Positions 23,674-35,123 of a stretch of 64,000 nt of DNA are shown one piece after another; position 1 is the stretch's first letter, and each line of letters starts with the position of its first letter. The position numbers were made by a program, and so were the translations under genes. The notes beneath the pieces were generated by a model that did no database searches, had not been told where the DNA came from, and saw nothing but the letters and a program-made list of their open reading frames with translations. Source of the stretch: Allantophomopsis cytisporea (taxonomy: Eukaryota > Ascomycota > Leotiomycetes > Phacidiales > Phacidiaceae); contig CP103026.1 of NCBI GenBank assembly GCA_024752435.1, forward strand, positions 1,612,001-1,676,000. The letters run 5' to 3'.

Positions 23674-24149
23674 GGAGTCAAGACTTAGGAGTAATGAGTA
23701 TATCAACATGCGCAGTTATTTTGTACAGCAAAATTCTTTCGCGTGGTATATAGGTAGACTTGAATTGATGCCTGTCTGTATCTCTGCAACGGAGATGTTC
23801 TTCCGGCAATTCACGCATCAGACAACATATTATGAGTGAGTGTGCGATTTATATCTGCACGTTATCTAGACATATGTATGCATATGTATGCAAATGCGGT
23901 CTAAGGTGAAGATGTCCAGCGAGTCTGGTTGGATGGATGGACAACGAATGCTATGATAAGATATCCATGCACACCCCGCACCTTGTTGCCCTTCATGCTT
24001 CTTATCATTATGAACCTCTGCCGGACCGCACTATCAGAAAGAATTTCTTTTTCTTAGCCATCAGATCCCTTAGTTTCCACGATAGCTATGAGATCCTTCT
24101 AAAACATAAAACTTAAAGGGTTTCTTCTACATTGAGTCTACTCTCCACC
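23674..24149. other. Intergenic / promoter of permease
   Basis: 476 bp. Contains a short tandem ATATGTATGC pair near 23872-23892 and two GATAAG elements listed separately. No gene seen. Confidence 0.5.
23955..24006. promoter_or_regulatory. Two inverted GATAAG elements upstream of permease
   Basis: GATAAG at 23955-23960 on the plus strand and CTTATC at 24001-24006 (GATAAG on the minus strand), 144-195 bp before the permease ATG. This is the consensus for AreA-type nitrogen regulators. Function inferred. Confidence 0.3.
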
Positions 24150-25748
24150 ATGGCCTCCAAATTGCAAGTCGTCTCGAGTGGCGAGAAGTCACCCATCGAT
24201 GCACGTGTGATAACCAGCCATGAGACTTTGGAGATTCTCGATCATGCTGCAGAGAAAAAGCTCGTCCGAAAGATCGATTGGCGGCTTCTGCCACCATTGA
24301 TGATCCTCTTCATGCTTGCTTTCGTGGACCGCATCAACATCGGCAATGCGAAAATTCAAGGGATGACAAAAGACCTGAATATGACCGGGAACGACTATGG
24401 GGTAGCTCTCAGTTTATTCATTGTGCCGTAAGTCTTGATGTGAATTCGGGCTATTCACCAAGTACAAGTTAAAGCTCATTGTATTCAAACTCACTACCCA
24501 TAGCTATATCCTCTTCGAAATCCCCTCCAATCTCCTCCTCAAACGCTTCTCCCCCTCCACCTGGCTCAGCATAACTATGATACTCTGGGGCATCTGTACA
24601 ATCGCTCAAGGTTTCGTTAGTACCTACGGCCAACTCCTTGCCATGCGCCTTCTCATCGGCCTCTTCGAAGCCGGCTTCAGTCCGGGGTGCGTATACCTGA
24701 TCTCGAGCTATTACCCACGCTACGAATTGCAATGGCGCATCTCCCTCTTCTTCTCATCTTCCATAATCTCTGGCGCTTTTGGCGGGTTATTCGCGTATGC
24801 ACTCAGTCACATGGATGGTCTCGGCGGCTATGCTGGTTGGCGCTGGATCTTCATCATAGAAGGAATCCTCACTGTTGTTACCGCCGCGGCGGCGAAGTTA
24901 GTCCTCGTGGATTTCCCTGAGACAGCAACCTTCTTGTCGCTCGAAGAGAAGGTGCTGCTCAAGAAGAGGGTGGCGAGAGATGGGGGCGAGATTGCACGGA
25001 TGGATACTCTTGATCGTGTGGCCGCGCGTCGTATTTTTACTGACTGGAAGATTTATGTTGCTATTATCATGTACTTCGGGGTTGTTAATACGGGATATGC
25101 GACTAGTTTCTTCATTCCTACTATTATTCAGGAGTTGGGCTTCACGGCTGCGGCGAGTCAAGTGCGCAGTATCCCGATCTTCATTGTGGCTGCTGTTGCG
25201 GCAATGGGTGTGGCGTATCTTACCGACAAGCTTCGACATCGATACGCATTTTGTATGGCCGGTGTAGCTGTTGGTTCAATCGGGTATATTCTACTGTTGT
25301 GCCAAGGAAATCTGAATGTTGGTGTTCGATATATGGCCTGTTTCTTCGTGACCACTGGAGGGTACATGACGCAACCTGTTACGTGGGTTTGGCTACAGAA
25401 CGTGAGCTGTGAATTTTAGAATTGGTATTTATTTACTGACTGCCACAGAATATTTCAGGCCACTACAAACGTGCATTTGCCGCAGCTATGCAGATTGGAT
25501 TTGGAAATGCGGGTGGCTTGGTTGCTAGTAATGTGTTCTTTCCTTCAGAGGCTCCGAAGTATCCTACGGGATATGGCACTTCGTTGGGTATGCTGTTGGT
25601 CTGTGGAGCAGCGAGTACAGTATTTTTCTTCGGTGTGAAGGCAGAGAATAGGAGAAGAGATGCGGGCAGGAGAGATTGGAGATTTGAAAATAGGGAGTTG
25701 TTGGCAAATATGGGTGACGATCATCCTGAATTTCGACTTTCCACCTGA
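24150..25748 (+). CDS. MFS permease, allantoate/anion:cation symporter (Dal5-like) family
   Basis: Three exons, 24150-24427, 24504-25401 and 25449-25748; introns 76 and 47 nt. Product 491 aa. The start is the ATG in CCACCATGGCC; an upstream in-frame TTG was ignored. Family features: DWRLLPPLMILFMLAFVDRINIGNAKI in TM1, the splice-restored YILFEIPSNLLLKRFSP, RLLIGLFEAGFSPGCVYL, and the late QNISGHYKRAFAAAMQIG-type segment created at the second splice. About 12 membrane helices are visible as hydrophobic stretches. Dal5/TNA1-type carriers import small organic anions such as allantoate, ureidosuccinate, nicotinate or dipeptides with protons. It lies downstream of the FAD oxidoreductase on the same strand. 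Substrate unknown. Confidence 0.92.
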
Positions 25749-26566
25749 TATTTATCGGCCAGCATTGCCGTGAGTCAGCTTGTTTCCAGAAAGCTATATT
25801 ACACAACCACCGTTAGTTTGTTGCGTATAATACCTGTTCCGATTGGGAGCTGTTTTCAAACCTCCATAACGCAGCCCAGGTCCTCAGATCAGAATCATAG
25901 GTTAAGATCGAAACTCAATCTTCAGATTACAAGAGTCCCATTTAGATGATAGTACTACGATATTGTCATTTCGTCTGATACCTCGAACCACATCAAATCA
26001 AGTGAGTATATCATATCAAGTTAAGAACCGAGACAGTATTATCTACAAGTGCAACCTCAAAATGAATATGATGATTTCCAGCAGTGAAAAACTCATTTAC
26101 ATTCTGTTAACTTACAGCAACTCTGCTTTGCAGTACTTTCTTGATCATCCACAAATCCCACAATGGCGCAGCCCAACTCACGCAAACGATTTCATTCATC
26201 AATCACAGTCGGTCATAATTAGAAACCCAATTTCAAAACTCAATCTTCAAAATTCAACAATAATTCTACAGCCCAACCCCAACACCACGCTACCATTCTG
26301 AACCATCTCATAACCCAAGCGCAGCTCAAGTGCTTCAGGGCGCCAAAAACCGAATCCACAAACGCCATTGACCACCCATCATGGATCCAATCCCAGTAGG
26401 CCAATGCCCAAACTCCCGGCAATCCTAAAAGGCAGAAAGGCAAAATCGAAAAAGTCGACAAAAGAAAAGAGCAGTCCGGGCTCATGAAACGCAGAAGATG
26501 TAAACTGTATGCGCACTTTTCAACAACAAAAACAAGCTTTTCCACAATGGCTTATGCATCCATGCT
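25749..26566. other. Convergent intergenic region
   Basis: About 820 bp between two genes that end toward each other. AT-rich, A/C-rich near 26200-26300. No gene supported. Confidence 0.5.
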
Positions 26567-27883
26567 TCATCTCTCCGCCTTCGTTTTATCCGCGGGCATT
26601 TCCAGCCCGAGGCCAAGTCCCATGTTCTCCTTATCCTCCCTCTCCTTACCGGACCTCGGACTCTCCACGCTCCTCAATGTCACTGGCATAGCGTTCTTAT
26701 TCGGTGTGAGAAGCCCACCCTCCATTCTCGTCGGCGAATCCTCTCTCTGTTTCACATGACTGTCATCTAAATCCAAATCCTCCTTGTGCTTCGCCTTCGG
26801 TACAGCCACCGAGCTGGACAGGATGGTGTTTAATCCGGGACGGTTCTCTCTTGCAGAGCCGTCCTTCACGCGATTATGGACGACACGATCGTTGGTGAGG
26901 GACTCGGACGAAGAGGAAGTAAGGATAGGCGGCGGCCGTTTCTTGCGTCTAGCGCCGATGCCTCCATCCGAAGAATCGGAAGAAGAGGAGTGGTGTGTGG
27001 TACGGGCATTGCTATCCCTTGTCCTGGGTTTACTCGGCGTGTAACTCCTGAATGCTAGATCACTAGATGGGCTCTCGCCGCGAGCGAGTTTCGCCTCCAT
27101 AAGGCGGGAAGAGACCTGACGAGACAGATTCGTGTCATCTACACCGCGCCTCGAACTAGCGCCAGAGTCAGAACGTGACCGTGTCTGTGTCTGTGTGGCG
27201 CGCTGCTTGCCCTCCATGACCTTGGCGGGGGGCGGGGGCTGCAACATCCATTGCGTGGCGTCCTTGTGTGTGTGTGTTGAGACGACTGGGGGATGAAGGT
27301 CGTTGACGGGTGGGTTGCGGGTGATATAATAAGAGCCTGTATCCTCGTCCTCGTCGACCTCATCGACTTTGCTGCGATTGAGGAGGCGGGAGCCGGTGAC
27401 TGCACTACTGGCACGTACAATGGCGTCAACAAAGCGCTGGCCGGTATGCTGCTTGTCTGGCTCGTGGCCCCATAGCTCTTCGTCTTCCCGTTGGTACCGC
27501 TTGATATTCCAGCCCTCGCCGGATATCCGGGGGTTCGTTTCGACAATTGTTGGAGAACTGCCTGCTGCTGTGCTAGAATCCCCTCGCGATCCAATGGACG
27601 ACCCCATCCCACCTGTATTTAAGGCCCGACTGCTCCCCGACTTACTCCCCCCTTTCTTCGGCGGCGGGCCGGGACCGAGCATGATCTCCTCGGTCCAGTA
27701 GGGATTCGTGGAGAATGGCGAAGGATGACGATATAAACCCGGTTGCTCCATTTCCAGAGTCGCTTTCTCAGCGCGCTCGCGTTTGGCTTGTTGCTTCACC
27801 TTCCGGCGGTGGCTGATCTTCGCACATGTTGAACATGATAGCACGTAAAAGGCGACCGACTGAAGGGCGACGTTTAGCGACAT
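26567..27883 (-). CDS. Conserved fungal protein with N-terminal signal/anchor
   Basis: Intronless, 438 aa from the ATG at 27883; the open frame extends upstream but without ATG. The N terminus (MSLNVALQSVAFYVLSCSTC) is hydrophobic and ends in a basic stretch AKISHRRKVKQQAKRERAE, so a short signal anchor with the bulk of the protein cytosolic is likely. Next comes a conserved-looking block (LYRHPSPFSTNPYWTEEI) and a GPGPPPKKGG linker. The remaining 350 residues are rich in Ser, Arg, Asp and Lys, with basic/phospho-type tracts (HHSSSSDSSDGG; ARRKKRPPP) and little hydrophobic content, hence disordered. I do not recognise a named family. The sequence is GC-richer than its surroundings, as expected for coding DNA here. 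Confidence 0.75.
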   Translation of the reverse strand: MSLNVALQSVAFYVLSCSTCAKISHRRKVKQQAKRERAEKATLEMEQPGLYRHPSPFSTNPYWTEEIMLGPGPPPKKGGSKSGSSRALNTGGMGSSIGSRGDSSTAAGSSPTIVETNPRISGEGWNIKRYQREDEELWGHEPDKQHTGQRFVDAIVRASSAVTGSRLLNRSKVDEVDEDEDTGSYYITRNPPVNDLHPPVVSTHTHKDATQWMLQPPPPAKVMEGKQRATQTQTRSRSDSGASSRRGVDDTNLSRQVSSRLMEAKLARGESPSSDLAFRSYTPSKPRTRDSNARTTHHSSSSDSSDGGIGARRKKRPPPILTSSSSESLTNDRVVHNRVKDGSARENRPGLNTILSSSVAVPKAKHKEDLDLDDSHVKQREDSPTRMEGGLLTPNKNAMPVTLRSVESPRSGKEREDKENMGLGLGLEMPADKTKAER

Positions 27884-29002
27884 CCTACCTGATCTCGCCG
27901 CAGCCGTAGGTGTCGGGTGTGCGATACGATGCAAGAATCGAAGAACTGGGTGCGGCTTCGTAGATTAAGAATACATAGGAACTTATGTTGCGGCTTCTGT
28001 GTCGGATTGATTGAGCGTCGAGTGTTTCGAGATTCGTAGGATTCGTAGTCGTGCTTGGACAAATACTGGGAAGATGCCTGTGAGGATCGACCACGGTTCA
28101 CCGAGAGATACCTTCTTGGAGATATTCTCAGATACTCGAGTTCTTCCGTTCGTCTGTTGTTTTGGAGTTTATTTTTATTTTTGCCAATATGGAGCTTATT
28201 GAATTGTGTTTGGTATGTATTCTCTCGAAGTGGATGTTCTAATGCTGAGGAATCTGTAAGCTTCGTTCAGCTTTCGGACCGTTGGACAAGCGTAGATGGC
28301 GAAACTTACTCCACAATTGATGGTTGATTTCGATATGCGCCGATCACAGCTGATCTGTTATATGATGACTTCGCTTTTGACTCGGTATGCGTGGGGGAAA
28401 GGACAGTGTCTTTTGTCGACTTGTGGTCGGAATTCAATGCAGATGCTCTGATGCTCTCCCTGGCCAGCTATGTCTTTGGTATGCTGAGGTATACACAAAT
28501 TGTGCAATGTTGAAGTGTACGCCGTAGACGATAGCCAACGCAAGGGACCCTTTTCGGTGCAACAGTCCTAACACATCCCCTTGATACACTTTTGTGGATC
28601 GACAACGAGAGTTTGATGTTCGTAGATTCGATGTTCAGTGTCAATCCGTTGTTTTGTAAAGTGATGATGTATGTAGTAGAGGGTGTTCATAAATTACAAC
28701 TCCATGGATACCATGATGTTCTGTGACGAGACCGTCCACCGTACCTGACGGTGAAGAGTGGGTATTTTAGGTGAGGTCGTGTCTATCACTACGTGTGGCT
28801 GTGGGTATTTTGGTGCTCAGGCGGATTCAGGTCTCTCGTAAGTATGGGGTTTTGGTGGTAATTGGCCGGAGAGTCTGGAGTGCGAATGCGCAGTCAGAGT
28901 CCTTTACCGATAACGACTAACGACATATTAACATCAAAGCCCGATCGAGACCTAAAATGGGGGGGGGCGGGCTCGATGAATCCAAGTCAAGGTCACGATA
29001 GA

Positions 29003-29056
29003 GGTAAAGGTAAAGGGAATGGTAAAGGGAATGGTACAGGGAATGGTACAGGGAAA
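29003..29056. repeat. 12-bp tandem repeat, four copies
   Basis: GGTAAAGGGAAT occurs twice (29009-29032), then GGTACAGGGAAT and GGTACAGGGAAA (29033-29056), preceded by a half copy. The one-base change A to C is shared by the last two copies, which points to duplication of units. Confidence 0.9.
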
Positions 29057-29176
29057 TGCTACATCCTTGGTACTTTAAGCAAAGCTTCAACGACATTGTT
29101 CGGAAGGTGAAATTCTCACGATACTCTTCAGCATTATCGCATGACTGCGACTTGCTCAATTGCAATAGGAGCGAGG

Positions 29177-29229
29177 TTGTTTGTCTGTCAGTCGTCTGTC
29201 TATCTGTGTATCTGTCTATCTGTCTGTCA
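29177..29229. repeat. TCTG/TATC tetranucleotide microsatellite
   Basis: Run of GTCTGTC, TATCTGTG and TATCTGTC units in mixed order. Simple sequence; no coding meaning seen. Confidence 0.8.
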
Positions 29230-29304
29230 GAGGCACATCGGAAGGTCAGGAAGGTGATCAGTACGTTGTGGCACAGATCCATCCACACTCCTTCTCCACA
29301 GCTA

Positions 29305-29360
29305 CTCCTCTCCTCTCCCCTCCCCTCCCTCCCCTCCCTCCCCTCCTCTTCCCTCCCCCA
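29305..29360. repeat. Polypyrimidine tract, G-quadruplex potential on minus strand
   Basis: Almost pure C/T with many CCC or CCCC blocks one base apart (CCCCTCCCCTCCCTCCCC). The complementary strand has more than four GGG runs with loops of one base, the pattern for a G-quadruplex, and the tract could also form a triplex. Structure not shown. Confidence 0.75.
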
Positions 29361-31184
29361 GCTCCTCTTCCACGCAGCAATTCCGTGCATCTGTACATAC
29401 ATACTGCCTACATACTGTGTACATCCTCCATACTCAATACATGCATACTTACACGAGCATCCCTAATCAGTATAAGCAATCTCCAGGTACGTACCTCGTT
29501 GACGAACAAGGGGACGGAAGGACAAGGCCAACAAGGGTGCGAAGGTTTCAAGTCGGACATTACTAGCAGAGTTGGGGGACAGCGATTTGCATTTGCAGCC
29601 CGACTCTGCATTCCCTCTCTATCGGGGGTTCAATGATTGGGGAAGGAATACTCTGTACAGTGTACGCAGTACATACCTACACACAATAGCATTCAAGGGG
29701 TCCTCTTCGCTTGCATAGGCACGATCAGGAATCCAGCATGGTGAAGAGGTAGGCTGACGATCACAAAGTCAATGTGCGTGCATTGCTTCATTTAGAGAAC
29801 ACGAGGCGTAACTCTTGTGCATCTATTGCTTTGCTCTCTGCAATGCCCAATATAGATAGAACGACATATAAAGCAAATTGTTCCGTATGATTGGAGTCGC
29901 GTGCAATCATTCCAGTCGCATCTGTACGCAGCGTGAATGATGATGATGGATTGAGATGCATGATTGTCGCGGGAGACTTCAATCTGCTGCACCTCGTAGC
30001 GTTGCAGCAGTATCAGCAGCGTATGACTTGTAACGAGTTGAGGGAAGCACAAGCATAGCGACAACGACTGTCTTCATGGGCCTTGCCGTTCTCTTGATGA
30101 GATTCTGCTACGTGACATCTTCCACCACAGTCTGGGACATGTGATTATGGTGGAGACCTTCCTTACACAGTACATACATACATAATACACAATACTTCCC
30201 AACACCCTGTTTGCTATCTGCGGCGGGGCTGCTCTGGTCCTCTTGTCACCGGCCAGCATTGGATTCGCTTAATGTAGCTTTGGTCATCATACATGTTGGG
30301 CTGAGCATGACATTTCGAAAGCTACATTTTCATTTGCACTTCTCATCGCTATGTCAGTTCTGCGTGGCGAGTGGATAGACTACGGCGTCGGAGAGTAGTG
30401 TGCTGCTCAAAACAAAACATTGAGTATTTTATCCCATGGTTCATGCTCTGGATGTTGAGAGAAGAGACAGGATTCTCATTGACACGAAGAATCTCCCAAA
30501 TCGAATGAGAAAACAGGAACAGAATAGCATATCTGTTAAATTGCACCGAGACAAAAAGTCAGCAGAGTATTCGTCCAAGCACATACATGGCAATTCGCAC
30601 GGTGAAGTCTGAGGATCATGAGTATTTTTATTCCATTGTCTCTCATAAAGTACAAAAGTATGATAACGACTAAGTTCTCGTACAAGTTCAACAAGTGCCT
30701 TATCCACCCGCCTGGATGACACACTGTACAAGACAGGCATTGAGATCTGACCAACAATTCGGATGCTAACTCGCACATAGCAATCCGCGTGACATAACAG
30801 AAAGAGGAAGGGCAGGAAACAAGATAGATATTCGAAGTTGTTTGTGGATGTATCAGCTGTCGAGTCCAAAATATTTCCCGAACCATCCCGCTCACAAGTT
30901 CAGATGCAGTGATACAAATATGACCTTCGAACTCACGCAATGCGTAATGCGTGTGTGAGCACACCCAAAAAAAAAACAAAGATAAGAAGTGAAGAAAAGA
31001 AGAAAAACATTTTCATTGTTGGCGACGGCGGCCGCCGAAATCCACCAAATCGTAATCAGGTGCAAGAAAATGGGCTATTATGGAAGATATCTGCCCAAAG
31101 TCTCACGAACTATGGCGGCACCAGTGCAGTGCATGCTCGGCGTCCAAATCCTCGATCGTAGCATCCGCAGACAGTACAAATGAT

Positions 31185-32498
31185 TTACGCAGCAGCCCAG
31201 TCATCGTCAGCGTGGTACTCCCATCCCTTGCCCTTGACCCAGACTGGGTGCTCAGTAGCACCGGTAGGTCCGGTTCTGGAGGGAGGAGCTGGGCCATGAT
31301 CTGCATGAAGATCGCTGTTGTCCCAGTCGCTGTAGGAGTGCTGGGTGGTTGTAGCGGAAGCGTTCTTTGGAACAGCCGCGGCGATGGCTGCAGCCACTGC
31401 AGATGGGTGAGCAGACGGTCGTCTCTCCTCTTCTTGGACTGGAGCGACCTTCTTAGTCTTCTTCTTTGATACAGTGGCCCAGGCAGAGTCATCGTCTTCA
31501 TTGAGTCGGCGCAGTTGCTCTTCCTCAGATGGAAGATCCTTCTGCCAGGTGGTCGTCGAGGAACCATTGGTTTTAGTGCCAGTAGTTGTTGGTTCATAAG
31601 TATCAAGCAATTCAACAGCAGGCTTGACATTCTCATTGTTGGCTCCACCGGCTGCGGAACCAGTCCAAGCAGATGAGGATGGAGCACTTGTGGCCATGAA
31701 ATTCTGCCCATCCTTGGCAGCACGACCTTCCGCAATTCTAGCGGTGCGAAGTTGTTTCTCAAGAAGGACACGACGCTCCTTCTCCTCCTCTTCCCTTTGA
31801 GCCTTCTTCGCCTCTGCCTTCTTCTTGTTTTGACGCTGCTTCTTCGTCTCAGCAGGCTCCGAAGGTCTGCTTGCCAACTTTGGCTTCTGAGAACGTGGGT
31901 TTGTTGGCTCAGTTAGGCGGAGAACGGAGGGACCAGAGGTCTGAGGCTCAAGCATGTCTGAGACGTCGCGACTTGATGTTGCACCGAAAGTTGGAGAGTT
32001 GGCAGACGAGAGATCATCGTCGCCATCTGCAGAATCTTGTGCGCCTGTGTATCCTATGGAGTTCGACTCCAATGCCCTTGACTGCTTGATAGACTTTTGG
32101 CGTGATGATGCTTGTGGTCGAGATGTGAGGTTGGTGCCAGCTTTGGCATTGGACAACTGCCGAGCAAATTCGCGATTATCGATCTCATCGTCAGGGCCGT
32201 CGTCGACCAATACGGCTTCAGTGACTGGTGCTGCGGTTGGTTTCGATTGTACAGCTTTGGTTTTCTTTCCTTTCTGAGTAGTCTCGGACTTCTCACCAAC
32301 ATCGCTGCCGCTGGTGGCAGCACTGCGCTGCTTCTTTGCTTTCTTCGAGTCCTTGCGAGGAGCTACTGGGCGCTTCTCATCGAGGGCATCAACCTTCTTC
32401 ACTGGCTTCTTGGAATTCTTTTTGCGATTCGTAAGATACCAGAAGCCACCGCCGATGACGATGAGTCCAGCATAACTGCCGTAGGTGTAGTAACCCAT
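31185..32498 (-). CDS. Conserved Lys-rich single-pass membrane protein, unknown function
   Basis: Intronless, 437 aa; ATG at 32498. One membrane segment at residues 8-21 (SYAGLIVIGGGFWYLT) is followed at once by NRKKNSKKPVKK, a strong positive-inside signal for a type III or tail-out orientation with the long C-terminal part in the cytosol. The middle is Ser/Lys-rich and contains a coiled-coil-prone block (ETKKQRQNKKKAEAKKAQRE and EEEEKERRVLLEKQL). The end has WATVSKKKTKK and a tryptophan-rich closing motif (HPVWVKGKGWEYHADDDW). The layout of short TM, basic coiled coil and conserved Trp-rich tail is seen in ascomycete proteins of unknown role, perhaps ER-associated; I cannot name it. Position and composition make a real gene very likely. 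Confidence 0.82.
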   Translation of the reverse strand: MGYYTYGSYAGLIVIGGGFWYLTNRKKNSKKPVKKVDALDEKRPVAPRKDSKKAKKQRSAATSGSDVGEKSETTQKGKKTKAVQSKPTAAPVTEAVLVDDGPDDEIDNREFARQLSNAKAGTNLTSRPQASSRQKSIKQSRALESNSIGYTGAQDSADGDDDLSSANSPTFGATSSRDVSDMLEPQTSGPSVLRLTEPTNPRSQKPKLASRPSEPAETKKQRQNKKKAEAKKAQREEEEKERRVLLEKQLRTARIAEGRAAKDGQNFMATSAPSSSAWTGSAAGGANNENVKPAVELLDTYEPTTTGTKTNGSSTTTWQKDLPSEEEQLRRLNEDDDSAWATVSKKKTKKVAPVQEEERRPSAHPSAVAAAIAAAVPKNASATTTQHSYSDWDNSDLHADHGPAPPSRTGPTGATEHPVWVKGKGWEYHADDDWAAA

Positions 32499-33244
32499 CG
32501 TGGCAATCGTACTCGAAGGTGTTCAAGTAGCTAGAAAGGCTGCTCAGCCTGGCCTCCCTTTGAGATGATTTAGCTATGTGTTCAGACACAAAGAGGTGGA
32601 TTCGCAATTGATGTATGAGTGGAGATGTGAAAGTGTACAGAGAGGGAAAACTGGACGTTAAGATCGACAGCTCCAGTCATGAATAGAAGTGCGAATTGAA
32701 GGTAAAGGTCGAGAGAGCATCAAGGATATGGACGGACAGACAGGTGGCTTCGACAAGCGGGAGCTTGGGGTAACGTAGCGCTAAGCCAATGGTTGAATGC
32801 GAGTCTCCACGTTAGTCCACCTTAATAGGTTAAGTGGAACTAGAGTTGAGCAAGGATTGGGACGGTGGAAGGACGAACGAAGGCAGAGCGAAGGCGGAGA
32901 ACGGAGAATAGATACTCCGCTTCGGGACCCGGCGGCTGTGCGACTGCTGCACCAATGCGATAGCGATTACCTCAGAGGATCGACATGGGAGAGAGCTGTG
33001 GGCATGAACCTGTGAACCCCACTAATATCCCACGGGTAGTAAGTAGTAGGAGGCAACGACATCACATCCCACCACTCTATCAAACTCTTCTTCCTCTTCT
33101 TCCTCTTCCTTACGTGAACTTGACAGAACCAAAGAAAAGTGTCCTGGCCGAATTTCTGTAAGAGTCATATATACTTTGCATTAAGATACTCCAAGCACAA
33201 GAGTATTATCTTGAACCTTAGGACTACCATTCATCTTATCAATC
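32499..33244. other. Divergent promoter region
   Basis: 746 bp between the Lys-rich membrane protein and the nucleoside hydrolase, transcribed away from each other. TCTTCC repeats near 33085-33115. No gene seen. Confidence 0.5.
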
Positions 33245-34853
33245 ATGGCTCCTCTGAACAAGATTATTATCGACACTGATCCAGGTGTGTTTGCTTCACA
33301 GTTGCTTGCCATTTGGTCCCATGATCTGACAGCATTTACAGGTGTGGATGATGTGCTCGCTGTGTTGTTAGCGCTTGCAGCCAAGCCAGAAGAGCTTGAG
33401 GTGCTCTTGCTTTCCGTCACATATGGTAATGTTGAAGTTTCAAGGTATGTATACAGTTATAGGCTCTCTATAAGTGCATTACTGATGTATGTAATCAGCT
33501 GTTTGAAGAATGTTGTTGCTCTCTTCCATGTTGTCGAGAAGGAATTGGCTTGGAGAAAGGCTCGTGGACAGCTTGAAGGGTTTGATACAATGAAGACCTT
33601 CAACCCTATCGTTGCTGTTGGTGCAGATCATCCATTAGAGGATGAGTTACTTATGGCCGACTATTTCCGTAAGTTCTTGGGGTATTGATCAGGAAGACAA
33701 GGCTGACGTAGCAATAGACGGCGTTGATGGTCTCGGAGGTGTACACGATAGTGTAAGTCCTTATCTCTAACATTGATGACTGATGTGCTAATACTATCTA
33801 GCATCCACATTTGTCCCCTGCGGATACCTGGAAAACTCTCTTTGAAAGTGCAAAGGACGGCTCTCCTGAGGATCAAGAATTGACCGCTCCATCCAACTTC
33901 TTCAAAGCTTCTAAGACCCCATCTCACAAGGAGATCCTCCGCTTATTGCGTGAGAATGAGAAGGACACGATCACCATTGTTGCTATTGGACCATTGACAA
34001 ACTTGGCACTCGCTGCGTCAGAGGACCCTGAGACTTTCCTTAAGGTCAAGGAGGTTGTTGTCATGGGTGGGTAATCCAAGTTTATCGTAAATCACATGAC
34101 TGACACTGAACAGGAGGTGCAATTGATGTGGAGGGCAACATTACACCTGTTGCGGAATTCAACACCTATGCGGATGCAGTTGCTACAGCTCGCGTGCTAG
34201 CTCTGACTTCACCAAACCCAGCATCGACTATGCCACCACCACCAGCTAACATGGCTCAACTCCCACCATACCCTGCAAAATTGTCCAGACAGCTGAAGGT
34301 GACGCTCTTCCCTCTCGACATTACAACCCCTCATCTTCTCACACGTTCCCTCTTTAACGAGAAGATTGAGCCCCTAATCAAGGCTGGCAGTCCTCTTGCA
34401 GAGTGGGTGTCCGTATTTATGGGCAAGACATTCGAGAAGATCGACTCCTTGGTCTACGGCCAGTCCGATCCTGGACTTTCGCTGCACGACCCACTTTGTA
34501 TCTGGTACATGCTGACCCGCGACGCCCCATCATGGATGCAGCAACCAAAGGGACCTGAGGATATCCGTGTTGAGACGGCTGGTCAGTGGACTCGTGGAAT
34601 GCACATGGTCGATCGCAGAAACAGAAGGAAGCCAGGGCAAGCTGTTGAGCAGGTTAAGAGCCCTGGAGTTCTGGATATCAACAACCCAATGGAGAACATC
34701 GCTACCGTTGCTGCAGGTGAGGATCCCGATGAGGTTCCGGGTGACACCATGGGCTGGTTGAGCAGCAAGAAGGGCAACAGAGTTGGTAGAATTGTCAGCA
34801 CTCCGGGCGAGGACGCTTTTGGTGCTTATCTTATGGAGCGTATCTTTGGTTAG
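33245..34853 (+). CDS. Inosine/uridine-preferring nucleoside hydrolase
   Basis: Six exons: 33245-33284, 33342-33444, 33499-33668, 33718-33752, 33802-34066, 34114-34853; introns of 47-57 nt. Product 450 aa. The first splice creates the calcium-binding signature IIIDTDPGVDDVLAVL (Asp10, Asp12, Asp16, Asp17). Other family parts: LLSVTYGNVE, ITIVAIGPLTNLALA, VVVMGGAIDVEGNITPVAEFN (across the last splice) and the late GLSLHDPLCIWYML with the His-Asp pair of the active site. Two features lengthen the protein relative to bacterial enzymes: an insert with MPPPPANMAQLPPYPAK and a C-terminal region near VDRRNRRKPG. The enzyme splits the N-glycosidic bond of ribonucleosides for base salvage (yeast URH1 family). 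Substrate preference is not decided by sequence. Confidence 0.93.
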
Positions 34854-35123
34854 AGCATAACATGTATATACACGTAGTATTGGTACAGTAGATAGAGATG
34901 TAGACATGAATCCTCTTTATTCGTGAATCCGTTCGTCCTCCTTCGCACTTGCTTGATATCTTTCTCCTCAAATGTCTAACATGAGCTAGTCTCCCTCCGA
35001 CCACTCCATTCTTCGAAATCTCAACCCCAAACGCCATTATATGCTATTCCCGTCACTGTTATTCAGTTCGATACCATCAGTATGGACTTTTCATCTCGTC
35101 CTGCATCTCTCTTTTGCTTTTTT

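Larger units (their letters stand above)
27884..31184. other. 3.3-kb intergenic region with simple repeats
   Basis: No gene supported on either strand. The left 500 bases are the promoter/leader of the gene at 26567-27883. The centre (29000-29370) has three simple-sequence blocks listed separately. The right part before 31184 is the 3' side of the next gene. Confidence 0.5.

Noticed and set aside
31103..31771. 222-codon minus-strand frame
   Set aside because: It overlaps the 437-aa Lys-rich membrane protein gene in another phase of the same strand, and its Arg/Leu/Pro-rich composition is that of a shadow.
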